IMG/VR virus record: IMGVR_UViG_3300039310_000050
Location: 37,634 to 101,633 of that record
Origin: a virus
Length of the DNA stretch: 64,000 nt
Strand: one strand, 5' to 3'
Part shown: one piece after another, positions 39,886-48,772 of the stretch
Layout: every line of letters begins with the position of its first letter
Numbering within the stretch: position 1 is the stretch's first letter
Notes under the pieces: generated by a model
Databases searched by the model: none
Told to the model about the DNA's origin: nothing
The model's input: the letters and a program-made list of their open reading frames with translations, nothing else
Program-made: the position numbers and the translations under genes

Positions 39886-40350
39886 TTATTTTGGATCATT
39901 CCCGCATGGCGCAAAAGTCTCTTTCTCTTCCACCTCGTACAGCCAAACGTGATCGTCTTGGTGGCCTCTCGCCATCGGGATGATCCATCGAAGGTTTGGA
40001 ACCACGTTGGGGAGGTCCGAAACTGGGAATATGCGCACCTCTTCGGACTCCAGCGTGCGGCAAGCCTCCAGTTTTGTTGTGTCAAAGGCATGAAAGAACT
40101 CAACAGACCAATCCTTCCCAAAAAGTCTGAGAAATAGCGTCCAACCCACGGCAACTCCAGCCTCTTCATTGAACTCGCGCCACATGGCCGCGCTGGCGCT
40201 TTCATCTGGCAACCCAGGCTCTCCGGATGTGCGCTTACCGCCGATGGCATTCCAGTGCCCTACCACCGAAGCAGGCCCGTGGTTCTTGTGGATCAAGGCT
40301 ACCTTGGAGCCGTCAGAACTGAAAAGAAAACCGGCAACGTACTTTGTCAT
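39886..40350 (-). CDS. NUDIX hydrolase, recently acquired
   Basis: 154 residues. The Nudix box is GEPGLPDESASAAMWREF followed by NEEAGV; the spacing before the first glutamate has one extra residue. Hydrolyses a nucleoside diphosphate linked to another group; substrate unknown. Two 60-base lines inside the gene count 62-65% GC, against 30% in a line of the neighbouring gene, and codons are GC-ending, unlike all other genes here. Strong GGGAGG ribosome-binding site. It seems to use the promoter at 40446-40474. Confidence 0.87.
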   Translation of the reverse strand: MTKYVAGFLFSSDGSKVALIHKNHGPASVVGHWNAIGGKRTSGEPGLPDESASAAMWREFNEEAGVAVGWTLFLRLFGKDWSVEFFHAFDTTKLEACRTLESEEVRIFPVSDLPNVVPNLRWIIPMARGHQDDHVWLYEVEEKETFAPCGNDPK

Positions 40351-40372
40351 TCGGCCCTACCTCCCGCTGTAG

Positions 40373-40438
40373 TCATGTTTTAGATGAATATACCAACTTC
40401 TTCTTACATTTTGGACAAATTCTACTATATTCATTCAT
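40373..40438 (-). pseudogene. Truncated zinc-ribbon frame upstream of the NUDIX gene
   Basis: MNEYSRICPKCKKKLVYSSK is an N-terminus typical of phage HNH or zinc-ribbon proteins, but it ends after 21 residues exactly where the GC-rich island begins. Its promoter is intact. Probably cut by the arrival of the NUDIX gene. Confidence 0.55.
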
Positions 40439-40445
40439 AAATTTA

Positions 40446-40474
40446 ATTATAACATGATTTATGTAATTTGTCAA
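40446..40474 (-). promoter_or_regulatory. Perfect consensus sigma70 promoter
   Basis: Minus strand TTGACA (40469-40474), 17-bp spacer, TATAAT (40446-40451). The -35 box overlaps the stop codon of the IMP dehydrogenase-like gene. Confidence 0.87.
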
Positions 40475-41487
40475 GCGCCATGAGCAGTACTTTCATGATA
40501 ACCCGCGGCACTAATTTGAACAAATTCAGCATTCTTCCATAATTCTACAATATTACGTGCACCATTATATGAAAAACCAGAACGAACACCTTCCATTAAT
40601 TGAGTAAGAATTGTAGATACATGTCCTTTATATGGAACTAATGTTTCTTCACCTTCAATATATCCTTGTTTTTGAACTTCAAATTTTTGTCCAAACGATG
40701 CTGAACCGCGATATATTTTGAATAATTTTCCATCATCTTTAATCACATTACCTGGAGTTTCTTTTGTCCCAGCAATCAAATGGCCTAACATAACTGAATT
40801 GGCTCCAGCGGCTAATGCTTTTACAATATCACCAGAATTCTTTATTCCTCCATCAGCAATTAAATTAATTTTAGGAAAAAATTTCCGAATTCTAAAAATA
40901 CTTTCTAAAGTAGGAAGACCAGATCCTGTAACAATTCTTGTAGTACATTGACTACCACTTCCAATCCCCACTTTAAATGATAAATCATATAATGGAAAAT
41001 TACCTCCCAACCTTTTTAAAAGATTATCAATACCTTTAGGAGTTGCATAATTACCTATAATCAATCTAGGTGTTGGAATAATTTTACTATAAATTTCTAA
41101 AATTGTATTTTCAACTTCAGGAGAATCAGCATGAGCCACATCAATACAATATCCATAGGGATGATACTTTTCACACAATCTAATTCTTTCTAATGCTTCT
41201 TTATATTTCCCTTCAACCGAAACAAATACAGGTGGTTTTTCATATTTTGGAAGTAAATATAATTGTTCTTTAGGAGAACACATTCTATGTAATACTCCAA
41301 CTCCACCAAATTTATACATTTCTATTGCCATATCGGTTTCTGTAATCGAAGACATATTAGCAGATAAAATGGGAAATTTTAATGGAATACCAGCAACCGA
41401 AGTAGCCAATGAAACTTGATCACGACTACCTCCAAATGTTCTTTGTGGAACTAATAAAACATCATCAAAACTATTTGCATATAACAT
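40471..41487 (-). CDS. IMP dehydrogenase / GMP reductase-like enzyme
   Basis: 338 residues, a TIM barrel without the CBS domains of bacterial GuaB. N-terminal [20 protein letters not shown], catalytic loop [11 protein letters not shown] with cysteine 181, phosphate-binding [26 protein letters not shown], and [10 protein letters not shown]. The length fits GMP reductase or a CBS-less IMPDH; I cannot separate the two from the sequence. It would adjust guanine nucleotide pools. Ends HESTAHGA. Rare in T4-like phages. Confidence 0.87.
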   Translation of the reverse strand: MLYANSFDDVLLVPQRTFGGSRDQVSLATSVAGIPLKFPILSANMSSITETDMAIEMYKFGGVGVLHRMCSPKEQLYLLPKYEKPPVFVSVEGKYKEALERIRLCEKYHPYGYCIDVAHADSPEVENTILEIYSKIIPTPRLIIGNYATPKGIDNLLKRLGGNFPLYDLSFKVGIGSGSQCTTRIVTGSGLPTLESIFRIRKFFPKINLIADGGIKNSGDIVKALAAGANSVMLGHLIAGTKETPGNVIKDDGKLFKIYRGSASFGQKFEVQKQGYIEGEETLVPYKGHVSTILTQLMEGVRSGFSYNGARNIVELWKNAEFVQISAAGYHESTAHGA

Positions 41488-41671
41488 GTTTCTTCCTTAT
41501 GAGTGTTGTATTTCTCTACTATCCTTTCCCAAATTTGCGTAGTTTCTCAACATACGAAAATTTCCTTATCTTTAGAATCAATAACTTGAGATTTGCATTA
41601 AACGTGCAACTATAATAGTATGACAGTCATACTCGTTTTAACTGTATTTACAGTTTTTGTCCTCATTGATG
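41488..41671. promoter_or_regulatory. Regulatory gap upstream of the IMPDH-like gene with two palindromes
   Basis: 184 bp without a convincing gene. It contains AGTATGAC-A-GTCATACT (41617-41633) and AACTGTA-TT-TACAGTT (41640-41655), both exact inverted repeats, and a plus-strand TATAAT (41611-41616) with a TTGAGA 19 bp before it. An 18-codon minus-strand frame (MLRNYANLGKDSREIQHS) precedes the enzyme gene. Operators are plausible; no riboswitch recognised. Confidence 0.5.
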
Positions 41672-41920
41672 CTATTCAGAGGAAACACCAGAAAAGCTAG
41701 TTTTCTGGATATAACTTGGACGGAATGTCTTGACCGCATCAATAACAATTTGTTGCCGTCTTCGCATTTCGTCCAAGTGAATTACACAAATTGAATTTGG
41801 ATCTTCATGTTTCCCATAATTTTCAATTAAATCAATTATACTATCTAATAGTTTATTAAATTCATCTAGGTTAACTTTAATTTCCACATTATTCTTTCTT
41901 CCACACATAAACCGGCTCAT
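41672..41920 (-). CDS. Hypothetical protein, about 75-82 aa
   Basis: VEIKVNLDEFNKLLDSIIDLIENYG ... HLDEMRRRQQIVIDAVKTF, helical. ATG at 41920 or 41908, or a GTG just after the methyltransferase stop, are all possible starts; the last would avoid overlap. Confidence 0.55.
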   Translation of the reverse strand: MSRFMCGRKNNVEIKVNLDEFNKLLDSIIDLIENYGKHEDPNSICVIHLDEMRRRQQIVIDAVKTFRPSYIQKTSFSGVSSE

Positions 41921-43604
41921 ATTTCCGGAATCGTCCTAATACTTTGATATAATTCTTACAAAGAGGGGTTCCATCTTCTCCAATGCGATTCGCACCCGGC
42001 ATATTCATTAATACCATTTTTTCAACACCAACAAATTTCATTCCAAGTGATTTCAAAATCTCAGAACTGTCTTGTTCAATTGGCATACATTCTTTTCCAT
42101 AAAAAACATCTGCTACATTCCAAAGTAAATATCGATTTTTCTTAAGATAAGAAACCGCAGTTTCTAAAGTTGGACGTAAAAATCCTTCTCGCCATGCATC
42201 ATATTGAGGGAATTTAATACATGATTGTGTTTCATCTTCACTATATTGTTCCTTTGAAAAATATGGAGGTGATGTAAAAACAAGGTCTAATTTTCCTTTA
42301 TATTTTTTGAATTTCTTATCTTTTCCAATTACTTCAGACCCTAATTGAAATACTTCAAATGTATGTGGTTCATAACCCCAATGTTTCAATGAATTATTAA
42401 TAAATCCTGCCAAATACTCGTAACGAGTTTTTCCAAGTTCATCAATAAAATTATCTGTATTTGGATCTGTTCCAATATAATGAATATGTCTATCATCTAA
42501 TACAGTCATTGCACCCGCAATTCGGCCACCCCAACCCGCAGATGGGTCATAAATGTTAATTACTGGTTGATCTTTAATATGGTCTGTATATTTTTCATAA
42601 AGATATTTGGCAACCATTGGTGGAAAATTTACTGCTACTTGAATATAACCAATTTTAAATGCTGTAAATCCAAGTGGAAAAATTCGAGTTGAATTCTTAA
42701 AGAAACGGATATGGTATTGTTCTTCTTCTTTTAAATCCTGTTCCATTGCTTGAAAATATGGATCTAGATATATTTTTATCTTTTTATTTGAACCAAAAGG
42801 TTTAATGAAAGCTGGAGGAAGTTCTCCTAATAAATTAGTTAGGTGTTCTGGACCTATAATTCCTAATGTAAATAATTCAATAATATCAGCTTTAGAAAGC
42901 CATAAAAATTTTGAAGCATCAACTTGAGTATAACCACTACCTGTTTCACCTTCTTTGGAAGGTTCAACACGACTCAACCAAAATCCATATTCACCAAATT
43001 TTACAAAATCTCTTTTGAATAATTGAACCCATTCTTTACCAGTAGCCGCTGGAACTAAACCCATATCACTATTAGCTAAAATTGAAATGGAATATTTGTA
43101 AAATGAATCTTTACGAAAATGTCTACGGCATCCTTTTTGCATCCTATTTCGGAATCTATTATCTTTGAATAAATCATAAACTGCATACCCATTAAATCCC
43201 TTTTCAGTCACTTTAGTTTGATAATTTATTTTAGCACGCATCATGGTTGGAAAAAATTGATTCACACATGATCCCATACATCCATCATTAATAATCACAT
43301 TTTCTTTTCCATCTAATTCATCAACATAAGGTTTTGTAGATCCTGATTTAGGTTTATATCGTGAAAGAGTGATTCCAGGAGTTCCACTCATCTTACGGAA
43401 TTCTTCTTCCATTTCAAATTCATTGGATCCAGCTAATGGTGGAACTCCATATTCATCCCATACCTCAAGCACACGGGCGCGCATCTTATCAACCCACGTT
43501 TCGAATTCTTCATTATCCATTAGTAACAATTCTTTAAATGTTACATTGATAGATTGATCTTCAAGAATATAATCATTTCTATCCCAATAATGTTTTTCCA
43601 TCAT
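41889..43604 (-). CDS. Large DNA methyltransferase-like protein, 571 aa
   Basis: The C-terminal half has the SAM-binding IYDPSAGWGGRIAGAM (about 348) and the catalytic LVFTSPPYFSKEQYS (about 436), the TSPPY motif of N4-cytosine or N6-adenine enzymes, then YLLWNVADVFYG. The N-terminal 330 residues (GYAVYDLFKDNRFRNRMQKGC and so on) are a separate domain I do not recognise, perhaps for target recognition. It lies just after gene 46. Could modify phage DNA against restriction. Confidence 0.8.
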   Translation of the reverse strand: MMEKHYWDRNDYILEDQSINVTFKELLLMDNEEFETWVDKMRARVLEVWDEYGVPPLAGSNEFEMEEEFRKMSGTPGITLSRYKPKSGSTKPYVDELDGKENVIINDGCMGSCVNQFFPTMMRAKINYQTKVTEKGFNGYAVYDLFKDNRFRNRMQKGCRRHFRKDSFYKYSISILANSDMGLVPAATGKEWVQLFKRDFVKFGEYGFWLSRVEPSKEGETGSGYTQVDASKFLWLSKADIIELFTLGIIGPEHLTNLLGELPPAFIKPFGSNKKIKIYLDPYFQAMEQDLKEEEQYHIRFFKNSTRIFPLGFTAFKIGYIQVAVNFPPMVAKYLYEKYTDHIKDQPVINIYDPSAGWGGRIAGAMTVLDDRHIHYIGTDPNTDNFIDELGKTRYEYLAGFINNSLKHWGYEPHTFEVFQLGSEVIGKDKKFKKYKGKLDLVFTSPPYFSKEQYSEDETQSCIKFPQYDAWREGFLRPTLETAVSYLKKNRYLLWNVADVFYGKECMPIEQDSSEILKSLGMKFVGVEKMVLMNMPGANRIGEDGTPLCKNYIKVLGRFRKYEPVYVWKKE

Positions 43605-43606
43605 AA

Positions 43607-45319
43607 TTACTCCAAAATGCTAAATCCCTTTTCTTCAATAAATTTCAATGTATTATTAAACTTATCAATCAATAAATCACCTTGAGGACTAATAACAAAA
43701 ATATTTACATCCTTACTTAATAACTGAATAATCTTTAAAAGATCATCCACACCTGATGCATCCAAACTCTTTTCAAAAATTTCATCCATTATCAATAAAT
43801 TCGTATTTGCGGAATTTTTTAATCTAGCAATTTCTCGCCATGTAAATAAAATTGCCAAATCAATACGAAGTTTTTGTCCTTCTGATAATTGATAATATGT
43901 TCTTTCTTTATTTCCACGAATATGAATCAATTCTTTAAAATTCTCATCAATTGTAAAATTAGCAAAGAAGTCCATAGCTGCCAAATATCGATTGACATAT
44001 TTATTAATAATTGGAAGATATTGCCTAATAATTTTAGTTTTAATACCAGTATCTTTCAACATTACAGAAATTATATCCAAATAATGTTTTTTGGATGTTA
44101 ATTCATCTCTTTGTTCCATCAATTTGGATAATTCTTTGTATAAATCTTTCAATTTATCTTCTTGTTCTTTAGTATCTCCACTTTTTTCCTGTAATTCATT
44201 AATATCTTCTTGTACCTTTTCAATAAAGTTATCAATTGCACGAATTGAACTTTGTAACTTATTTACCTCTTTAGAATTTTCTTCAATTTCTAAAAGGATC
44301 TTTTTAATTCCATTTAACCTAGATTCAGATTCTGATAATTCTCCCTCCAATTTAATTAAAGCAGATTCAATTTCTTTAATTAAATCACCTTTTTCATTCA
44401 ACATACTATTTCGAAAAATATCATCAATAGTTTGCTTACATGTTGGGCATTTATCAGTCTTTTTATAAAATTCTTGTTCTTTTTCAGTTTTATTTTTATT
44501 AGTTCTAAGTTTATCTTCAGTTATTTCCAATTTTCTTATACGTTCCTGAAGATTTATTTGTTCAGAAGTTGTCATAATCAATTCAGTTATAGCTTGTTGA
44601 ATATATTGGATTTTTTCGTCAACTTCTTTTCTTTGTTTTAAATTTTCAGATATCAAATTCTTTTTTTCAGTAATCGCATTAATATTATCTGATTGTAATT
44701 TTTTGAGATAACTTTTTACCAATGTTATCTTTTCATTTTGTAATTCAATCGAATTACATAAAAGGATATATTCTTCTTTCATTTCTGCTATGCGTTGTTT
44801 AAGAACAATATTCATAGCTGAAAAAATTTGAATATCTAATAAATCTTCAATTAAATAACGCCGATCGGCAACTGATAATTGCATAAATGGTACAAATGAA
44901 GCCGATCCCAATACAACCACTTGCGTAAAACTTTTACGATTTAATTTAAGAATAGATTGTTCTAAATATTTTTGATAATCCCGAGATTTAGATTCTTGAT
45001 CTACCATTACTTGATTAATATAAATTTCAAATATTCTTGGTTTTAAACCTCTACGAATTTTATAATTAGTTCGACCAATTGAAAATTCAATTTCAACAAT
45101 CATTTCCTCTTCATTTGTATCATTAATTAAATCTGGAATATTAACATTTCGAAAAGCTACTCCAAATAAACCAAAAATTAAAGCATCTAATACAGTTGAT
45201 TTCCCTGTTCCATTAACACCATAAATTAATGTCGTAGGAGCTCCACGTAAATTTATTTCAGTAAAATTATCTCCTGTATTTAATAGGTTTTTCCATCTTA
45301 CTTTTTTAAAATTTACCAT
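43607..45319 (-). CDS. 46: Recombination nuclease subunit gp46 (Rad50-like)
   Basis: 570 residues from MVNFKKVRWKNLLNTGDNF at 45319. Walker A GVNGTGKST (34-42), long coiled coils around a zinc hook DKCPTCKQTI (about 288), then the ABC signature YQLSEGQKLRIDLAI and Walker B LLIMDEIFEKSLD. With gp47 it resects DNA ends for recombination-dependent replication. An HNH gene overlaps its start by 14 bp. Confidence 0.93.
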   Translation of the reverse strand: MVNFKKVRWKNLLNTGDNFTEINLRGAPTTLIYGVNGTGKSTVLDALIFGLFGVAFRNVNIPDLINDTNEEEMIVEIEFSIGRTNYKIRRGLKPRIFEIYINQVMVDQESKSRDYQKYLEQSILKLNRKSFTQVVVLGSASFVPFMQLSVADRRYLIEDLLDIQIFSAMNIVLKQRIAEMKEEYILLCNSIELQNEKITLVKSYLKKLQSDNINAITEKKNLISENLKQRKEVDEKIQYIQQAITELIMTTSEQINLQERIRKLEITEDKLRTNKNKTEKEQEFYKKTDKCPTCKQTIDDIFRNSMLNEKGDLIKEIESALIKLEGELSESESRLNGIKKILLEIEENSKEVNKLQSSIRAIDNFIEKVQEDINELQEKSGDTKEQEDKLKDLYKELSKLMEQRDELTSKKHYLDIISVMLKDTGIKTKIIRQYLPIINKYVNRYLAAMDFFANFTIDENFKELIHIRGNKERTYYQLSEGQKLRIDLAILFTWREIARLKNSANTNLLIMDEIFEKSLDASGVDDLLKIIQLLSKDVNIFVISPQGDLLIDKFNNTLKFIEEKGFSILE

Positions 45320-45605
45320 AATTTTTCTCCACATATTTAAAAGCTTGTAAAATTATTTTTGGATCATCTTGTAATAACCCTATTCCCCTATTACAATTAC
45401 TACATAATAATCCCCTAATTTTTCCAGATTTATGTTGGTGATCTACAGCAAATTTTCTTCCTATTGGATCCTTATCAATTTTACATATAGCACATTTTCC
45501 TTTTTGTTTTTTTAATAAAATATTATATTCCTCTATAGTTATACGAGACCATTTCCTAAATTTATCAGATCGTCTTTTTTTATTACAAATAGAACATATC
45601 TTCAT
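45306..45605 (-). CDS. Endonuclease VII-like HNH protein, 99 aa
   Basis: EEYNILLKKQKGKCAICKID followed by RKFAVDHQHKSGKIRGLLCSNCNRGIGLLQDDP is the recombination endonuclease VII fold (CxxC, DHxH, CxxCN). With an extra N-terminal CSICNKKRRSDKF zinc pair. At 99 residues it is shorter than T4 gp49 (157), so a free-standing homing endonuclease is more likely than the Holliday-junction resolvase. Inserted between genes 47 and 46. Confidence 0.83.
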   Translation of the reverse strand: MKICSICNKKRRSDKFRKWSRITIEEYNILLKKQKGKCAICKIDKDPIGRKFAVDHQHKSGKIRGLLCSNCNRGIGLLQDDPKIILQAFKYVEKNYGKF

Positions 45606-45620
45606 ATTTGATCCTATAAT

Positions 45621-45977
45621 TTAAGAATATTTTTCAATTTCTTCAGTATTAGATAACATGATGGTCTTATCTGGGAAAACTACACTCATGCGCATCTGTT
45701 TACAAAAATGCAACAATTCACCCGCCAACATAAGTGCCTTCATTCTAATATCTTGTTCCTCTGAAGGGAATCTTGGATAATTAATGAACCCAACAATCAA
45801 CCCAGGTTCATTACCTTTCTTATATACAAATTGAGTCCTCGTAACAGTAACACAAATACTGATTCTATCCACCCATTCTTGGATAAATTTCTCAACTGAT
45901 TCAAATGGCATTACTTCATTAGTATATCCTCTACGAAGACCTACATAAATTGTTGCTGTAAAAGTTGGAACTGTCAT
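45621..45977 (-). CDS. Conserved hypothetical protein, 118 aa
   Basis: TFTATIYVGLRRGYTNEVMPFESVEKFIQEWVDRISICVTVT and EPGLIVGFINYPRFP, an alpha/beta sandwich pattern also seen in siphophage proteins (recalled). Overlaps gene 47 by one base. Function unknown. Confidence 0.65.
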   Translation of the reverse strand: MTVPTFTATIYVGLRRGYTNEVMPFESVEKFIQEWVDRISICVTVTRTQFVYKKGNEPGLIVGFINYPRFPSEEQDIRMKALMLAGELLHFCKQMRMSVVFPDKTIMLSNTEEIEKYS

Positions 45978-47047
45978 TATCTATCCATTCCCTGAGCTTC
46001 AGTATAAAGGATTTTAATTTCTTCTTTAATTTTGTCTTTATTTGAATCTATTTCCAAATTATCAACATATTTATTCAAAATTGTTAAAGTATCTTCAGTC
46101 AAATCTACTTTCATATTTGCATCTTCCTCAGATAATTGTAAATCATCATCAATTTTTACATCTGCTGGATTCATATTAAATAACTTTTCAATAAATTTAT
46201 CAAAAAAGAGTGGATTTATCCTATTTTGAACTATCACTTTTATATAAGCACCTTGGTACTTATCATTAATCTTTTTCAATAAAAAATCTAAAGTTTTTTC
46301 TTTATCATCATAATATATCTTATAAAACATTCTATAAGGATTTTCATGGAATTCTAATTTCATAGTACCTGATTTCCATGTATGAAATCCTCGTGGATCA
46401 TTCATATCATCAAATTTAATTTCATAAGGTGACCCCAAATATGATATATTTCCTTCTTGAGATTTATGATGTAAATGACCGGACCAAACACCTTTAAATT
46501 TTTTAAAAATTTTGGCTTCCAATCCTTCTGCCAATCTTAAACTACGATTTACCAAAAATCCTTTAATTTCTAAATGTCCCATAAGGATTTTAGCAGTTGT
46601 AGTTTTAATCATTTTCATTGAATGTTCATAATTTTCTTCATTAATCCATGGGACAAATAATATTTTTGTTTTATCAAATGTCACTTCTGTAGCTGTATCA
46701 AAAATTTCAATATTAGGATACATTCCACACAATTCTTTAACAGCATTTACTTTAGATGTATTTTTAAAATAAGTAGTATGATTTCCTAACATACTATAAA
46801 GTTTAATCTTTCGTTCCAATAATCGATCAAAATACATTTCCCTAGATCTTTGAAAAGATAAAAAATTAACAAATTTTCTACGATCAAATGTATCTCCCAA
46901 ATCAATTATTTCAGTAATTTTATTTTTATCAATAAATGGGAAAAAAATGTCATCATAAAATTTTTGGAAATAATCTAAGAAAATGGGGCTATCAGAACGA
47001 GCACCAAAATGTTGATCGGCAATAATTACTTTAATGGGATTTTTCAT
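45977..47047 (-). CDS. 47: Recombination nuclease subunit gp47 (Mre11-like)
   Basis: 356 residues from MKNPIKVIIADQHFGARSD at 47047 (T4 339). Metallophosphoesterase motifs: ADQHFG, DLGDTFDRRKF, GNHTTYF, GHLEIKG, GHLHHKSQ. Forms the gp46/47 exonuclease complex. The start lies 17 bp inside the upstream methyltransferase gene. Confidence 0.92.
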   Translation of the reverse strand: MKNPIKVIIADQHFGARSDSPIFLDYFQKFYDDIFFPFIDKNKITEIIDLGDTFDRRKFVNFLSFQRSREMYFDRLLERKIKLYSMLGNHTTYFKNTSKVNAVKELCGMYPNIEIFDTATEVTFDKTKILFVPWINEENYEHSMKMIKTTTAKILMGHLEIKGFLVNRSLRLAEGLEAKIFKKFKGVWSGHLHHKSQEGNISYLGSPYEIKFDDMNDPRGFHTWKSGTMKLEFHENPYRMFYKIYYDDKEKTLDFLLKKINDKYQGAYIKVIVQNRINPLFFDKFIEKLFNMNPADVKIDDDLQLSEEDANMKVDLTEDTLTILNKYVDNLEIDSNKDKIKEEIKILYTEAQGMDR

Positions 47048-47681
47048 TTTTCTTGATATATACATCTCCCCAATCAAAATTTTTACAATTAAAAGTATTT
47101 AACATCCAACTAATTTTACCATAATCTACCCAATCTTTAAAATGAAAATTTGGTCCTTCTCCAATTACAACATTATATTCTCTGTCTTTATATCCTACAT
47201 AATCCAAACAAGCAAATGTATTTTTCATCAATTCTGCCATAAATTCTATAGAAATGATATCAATCTGTTTGGTAAGCCCTTGTAAAACCGATAATTCATA
47301 TCCTTCTACATCAATCTTGATATAAAACGGTTTACCATATTTGGCAATCATATTATCTAATGTATCGGTTTTAACATATTCTGGTTCTTTATTCCAAGAG
47401 TGTCCTTGAAATCTATGGCCAGTATGTCCTATGAATTCTTGTGACATTGAAGTAATTTGGTTTTCAGTTGCTCTCCAAATAGGCGCTGTACCTACTGAAT
47501 TAGATAAAGCTACATTTTCAACTGTAATTCCTAATCGCTTTTCAGTAAATTTTGCTAAATCTTCTTGCGGTTCAAATCCTATAACTTGAGCCCCCGCGGC
47601 CATATATTGTTCTGCTTTTCTCCCAACATTACAACCAACATCAAATACAAATCTGTTTTTAAGTAAATCTGTTATCTGCAT
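47031..47681 (-). CDS. FkbM-family methyltransferase
   Basis: 216 residues. FVFDVGCNVGRKAEQYMAAGAQVIGFEP is the SAM-binding motif I with post-I acidic residue, then YVKTDTLDNMIAKYG and PFYIKIDVEGYELSVLQGL, the FkbM signature. Known members O-methylate sugars or small molecules; a DNA or glycan target is possible. Placed between gp47 and gp55, unlike T4. Confidence 0.83.
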   Translation of the reverse strand: MQITDLLKNRFVFDVGCNVGRKAEQYMAAGAQVIGFEPQEDLAKFTEKRLGITVENVALSNSVGTAPIWRATENQITSMSQEFIGHTGHRFQGHSWNKEPEYVKTDTLDNMIAKYGKPFYIKIDVEGYELSVLQGLTKQIDIISIEFMAELMKNTFACLDYVGYKDREYNVVIGEGPNFHFKDWVDYGKISWMLNTFNCKNFDWGDVYIKKNEKSH

Positions 47682-48310
47682 ACCATAAATTTCTCTATAC
47701 CAATAATTTTTTTGGGTTGTTTTTTAATAGGTTTCTTTTTCTTATTTTTATTTGCTTCAAATTTTTCAATGGTATCATTTTGCAATTCTCGCATAAATTT
47801 GATAAAAGTATTAGCATATTCCCCATTATCACCTTTTTGAGTAGCAAAAAAATCTACCATACTACGAATACTCATTTGTTTAATATACTTATGCTTTTCC
47901 TCTTTAGAAATTCTTCGATAAAAAGCATACGTCATAATTTGAGTAAAATATGAAAAAGGATTTTTATATTTTCTAGGATTAAAATTTTCTAAACAAAGGA
48001 CCGCATTTTCTAATGCATCTCCAATCATTTCTTCTCTATATGGCGTAGTACTAAAAAATCCCTTACGTGTGAGATGTTGTGCTATAAGCACTAAACATTC
48101 TCCAATATAATTATATTCAGGAGTTTGAGGTCTTTCAAATTTAGGTAATTTACTCTTAGGTATTCCTTTTTTTAAAAGGACCTTACATTTCTGTTTATAT
48201 TTTTTCCGTAAAGGTTTTACCTTAGGGAGATATTCTTGGAAAGCTTTTAAGAAAGTTTTATTGTCTACTGGCCAAACAACCTTTGGCCAAACCTTGATGG
48301 GTTTTTTCAA
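47672..48310 (-). CDS. 55: Late transcription sigma factor gp55
   Basis: 212 residues (T4 185). The core EYNYIGECLVLIAQHLTRKGFF, EEMIGDALENAVLCLENFNP and NPFSYFTQIMTYAFYRRI corresponds to sigma region 2 as in gp55. It directs RNA polymerase to TATAAATA late promoters found in this window. The N-terminal and C-terminal ends are lysine-rich. Consensus promoter at 48362-48390. Confidence 0.9.
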   Translation of the reverse strand: MKKPIKVWPKVVWPVDNKTFLKAFQEYLPKVKPLRKKYKQKCKVLLKKGIPKSKLPKFERPQTPEYNYIGECLVLIAQHLTRKGFFSTTPYREEMIGDALENAVLCLENFNPRKYKNPFSYFTQIMTYAFYRRISKEEKHKYIKQMSIRSMVDFFATQKGDNGEYANTFIKFMRELQNDTIEKFEANKNKKKKPIKKQPKKIIGIEKFMVCR

Positions 48311-48361
48311 ATTAAGTAACCTATTCCTGAAGATTTTTTTCTATTTCATTAACGTTCTTTC

Positions 48362-48390
48362 ATTATAGCAAATTTTACTATAATTGTCAA
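48362..48390 (-). promoter_or_regulatory. Perfect consensus sigma70 promoter for gene 55
   Basis: Minus strand TTGACA (48385-48390), 17-bp spacer, TATAAT (48362-48367). Confidence 0.87.
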
Positions 48391-48448
48391 GCCTTTGGTC
48401 TATATTTCTTTTAATACCAACAAGATCCAAATTATTTTCAAAAAACAC

Positions 48449-48477
48449 TTGACTTCCACAAAAAAACTTGCTATAAT
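48449..48477 (+). promoter_or_regulatory. Strong plus-strand sigma70 promoter
   Basis: TTGACT (48449-48454), 17-bp spacer, TATAAT (48472-48477). The only clear plus-strand early promoter in the window; divergent from the gene 55 promoter. Confidence 0.85.
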
Positions 48478-48503
48478 ATACATGTCGTTTAAAAAGAGGG
48501 GCC

Positions 48504-48584
48504 ATGGTATTAGTGGCCATTAATAGACATGATGATATTATGTGGAGAAGAGGACCATTAAGGCCAAAAGAGTGGATATTATGA
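48504..48584 (+). CDS. Leader peptide gene, 26 aa
   Basis: MVLVAINRHDDIMWRRGPLR... with AAAAGAGGGG upstream. The TGA overlaps the ATG of the membrane protein (ATGA). A GGCCA/TGGCC hairpin covers the ribosome-binding region. Could control translation of the next gene. Confidence 0.5.
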   Translation: MVLVAINRHDDIMWRRGPLRPKEWIL

Positions 48585-48772
48585 CAACATTATTTATAAT
48601 GATATTGGCTATCTTAGCATTATTAGCTATAGGAAAATTTATCATAATGGTAGCAATTTTAGCATTTAGATTGGTATATATTATTGTAGCAGCATTCTTA
48701 ACTTTTATTATTGGATCCGCAATTATCATAACTATTTGGATTGCAATCCATGGGTGGGTCTTTTCAATCTAA
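48581..48772 (+). CDS. Small, very hydrophobic membrane protein, 63 aa
   Basis: MTTLFIMILAILALLAIGKF then two further hydrophobic stretches (FIIMVAILAFRLVYIIVAAF, LTFIIGSAIIITIWIAI): two to three transmembrane helices filling the protein. Early-type promoter and opposite strand to its neighbours. By size and timing it could be a superinfection-exclusion or membrane-targeting protein such as T4 Imm, but no sequence similarity was recognised. Its end overlaps the end of uvsW by 41 bp. Confidence 0.68.
   Translation: MTTLFIMILAILALLAIGKFIIMVAILAFRLVYIIVAAFLTFIIGSAIIITIWIAIHGWVFSI

Noticed and set aside
39847-40250. Long frames on both strands overlapping the NUDIX gene
   Set aside because: Side effect of high GC; only the 39886-40350 frame has a Nudix box and a ribosome-binding site.
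41409-41615. Plus-strand 68-codon frame across the IMPDH start
   Set aside because: Composition is unlike a protein and it is antisense to a real start region.
45306-45605. True recombination endonuclease VII (gene 49)
   Set aside because: Domain matches but it is too short and sits as an insertion between genes 47 and 46; homing endonuclease preferred.
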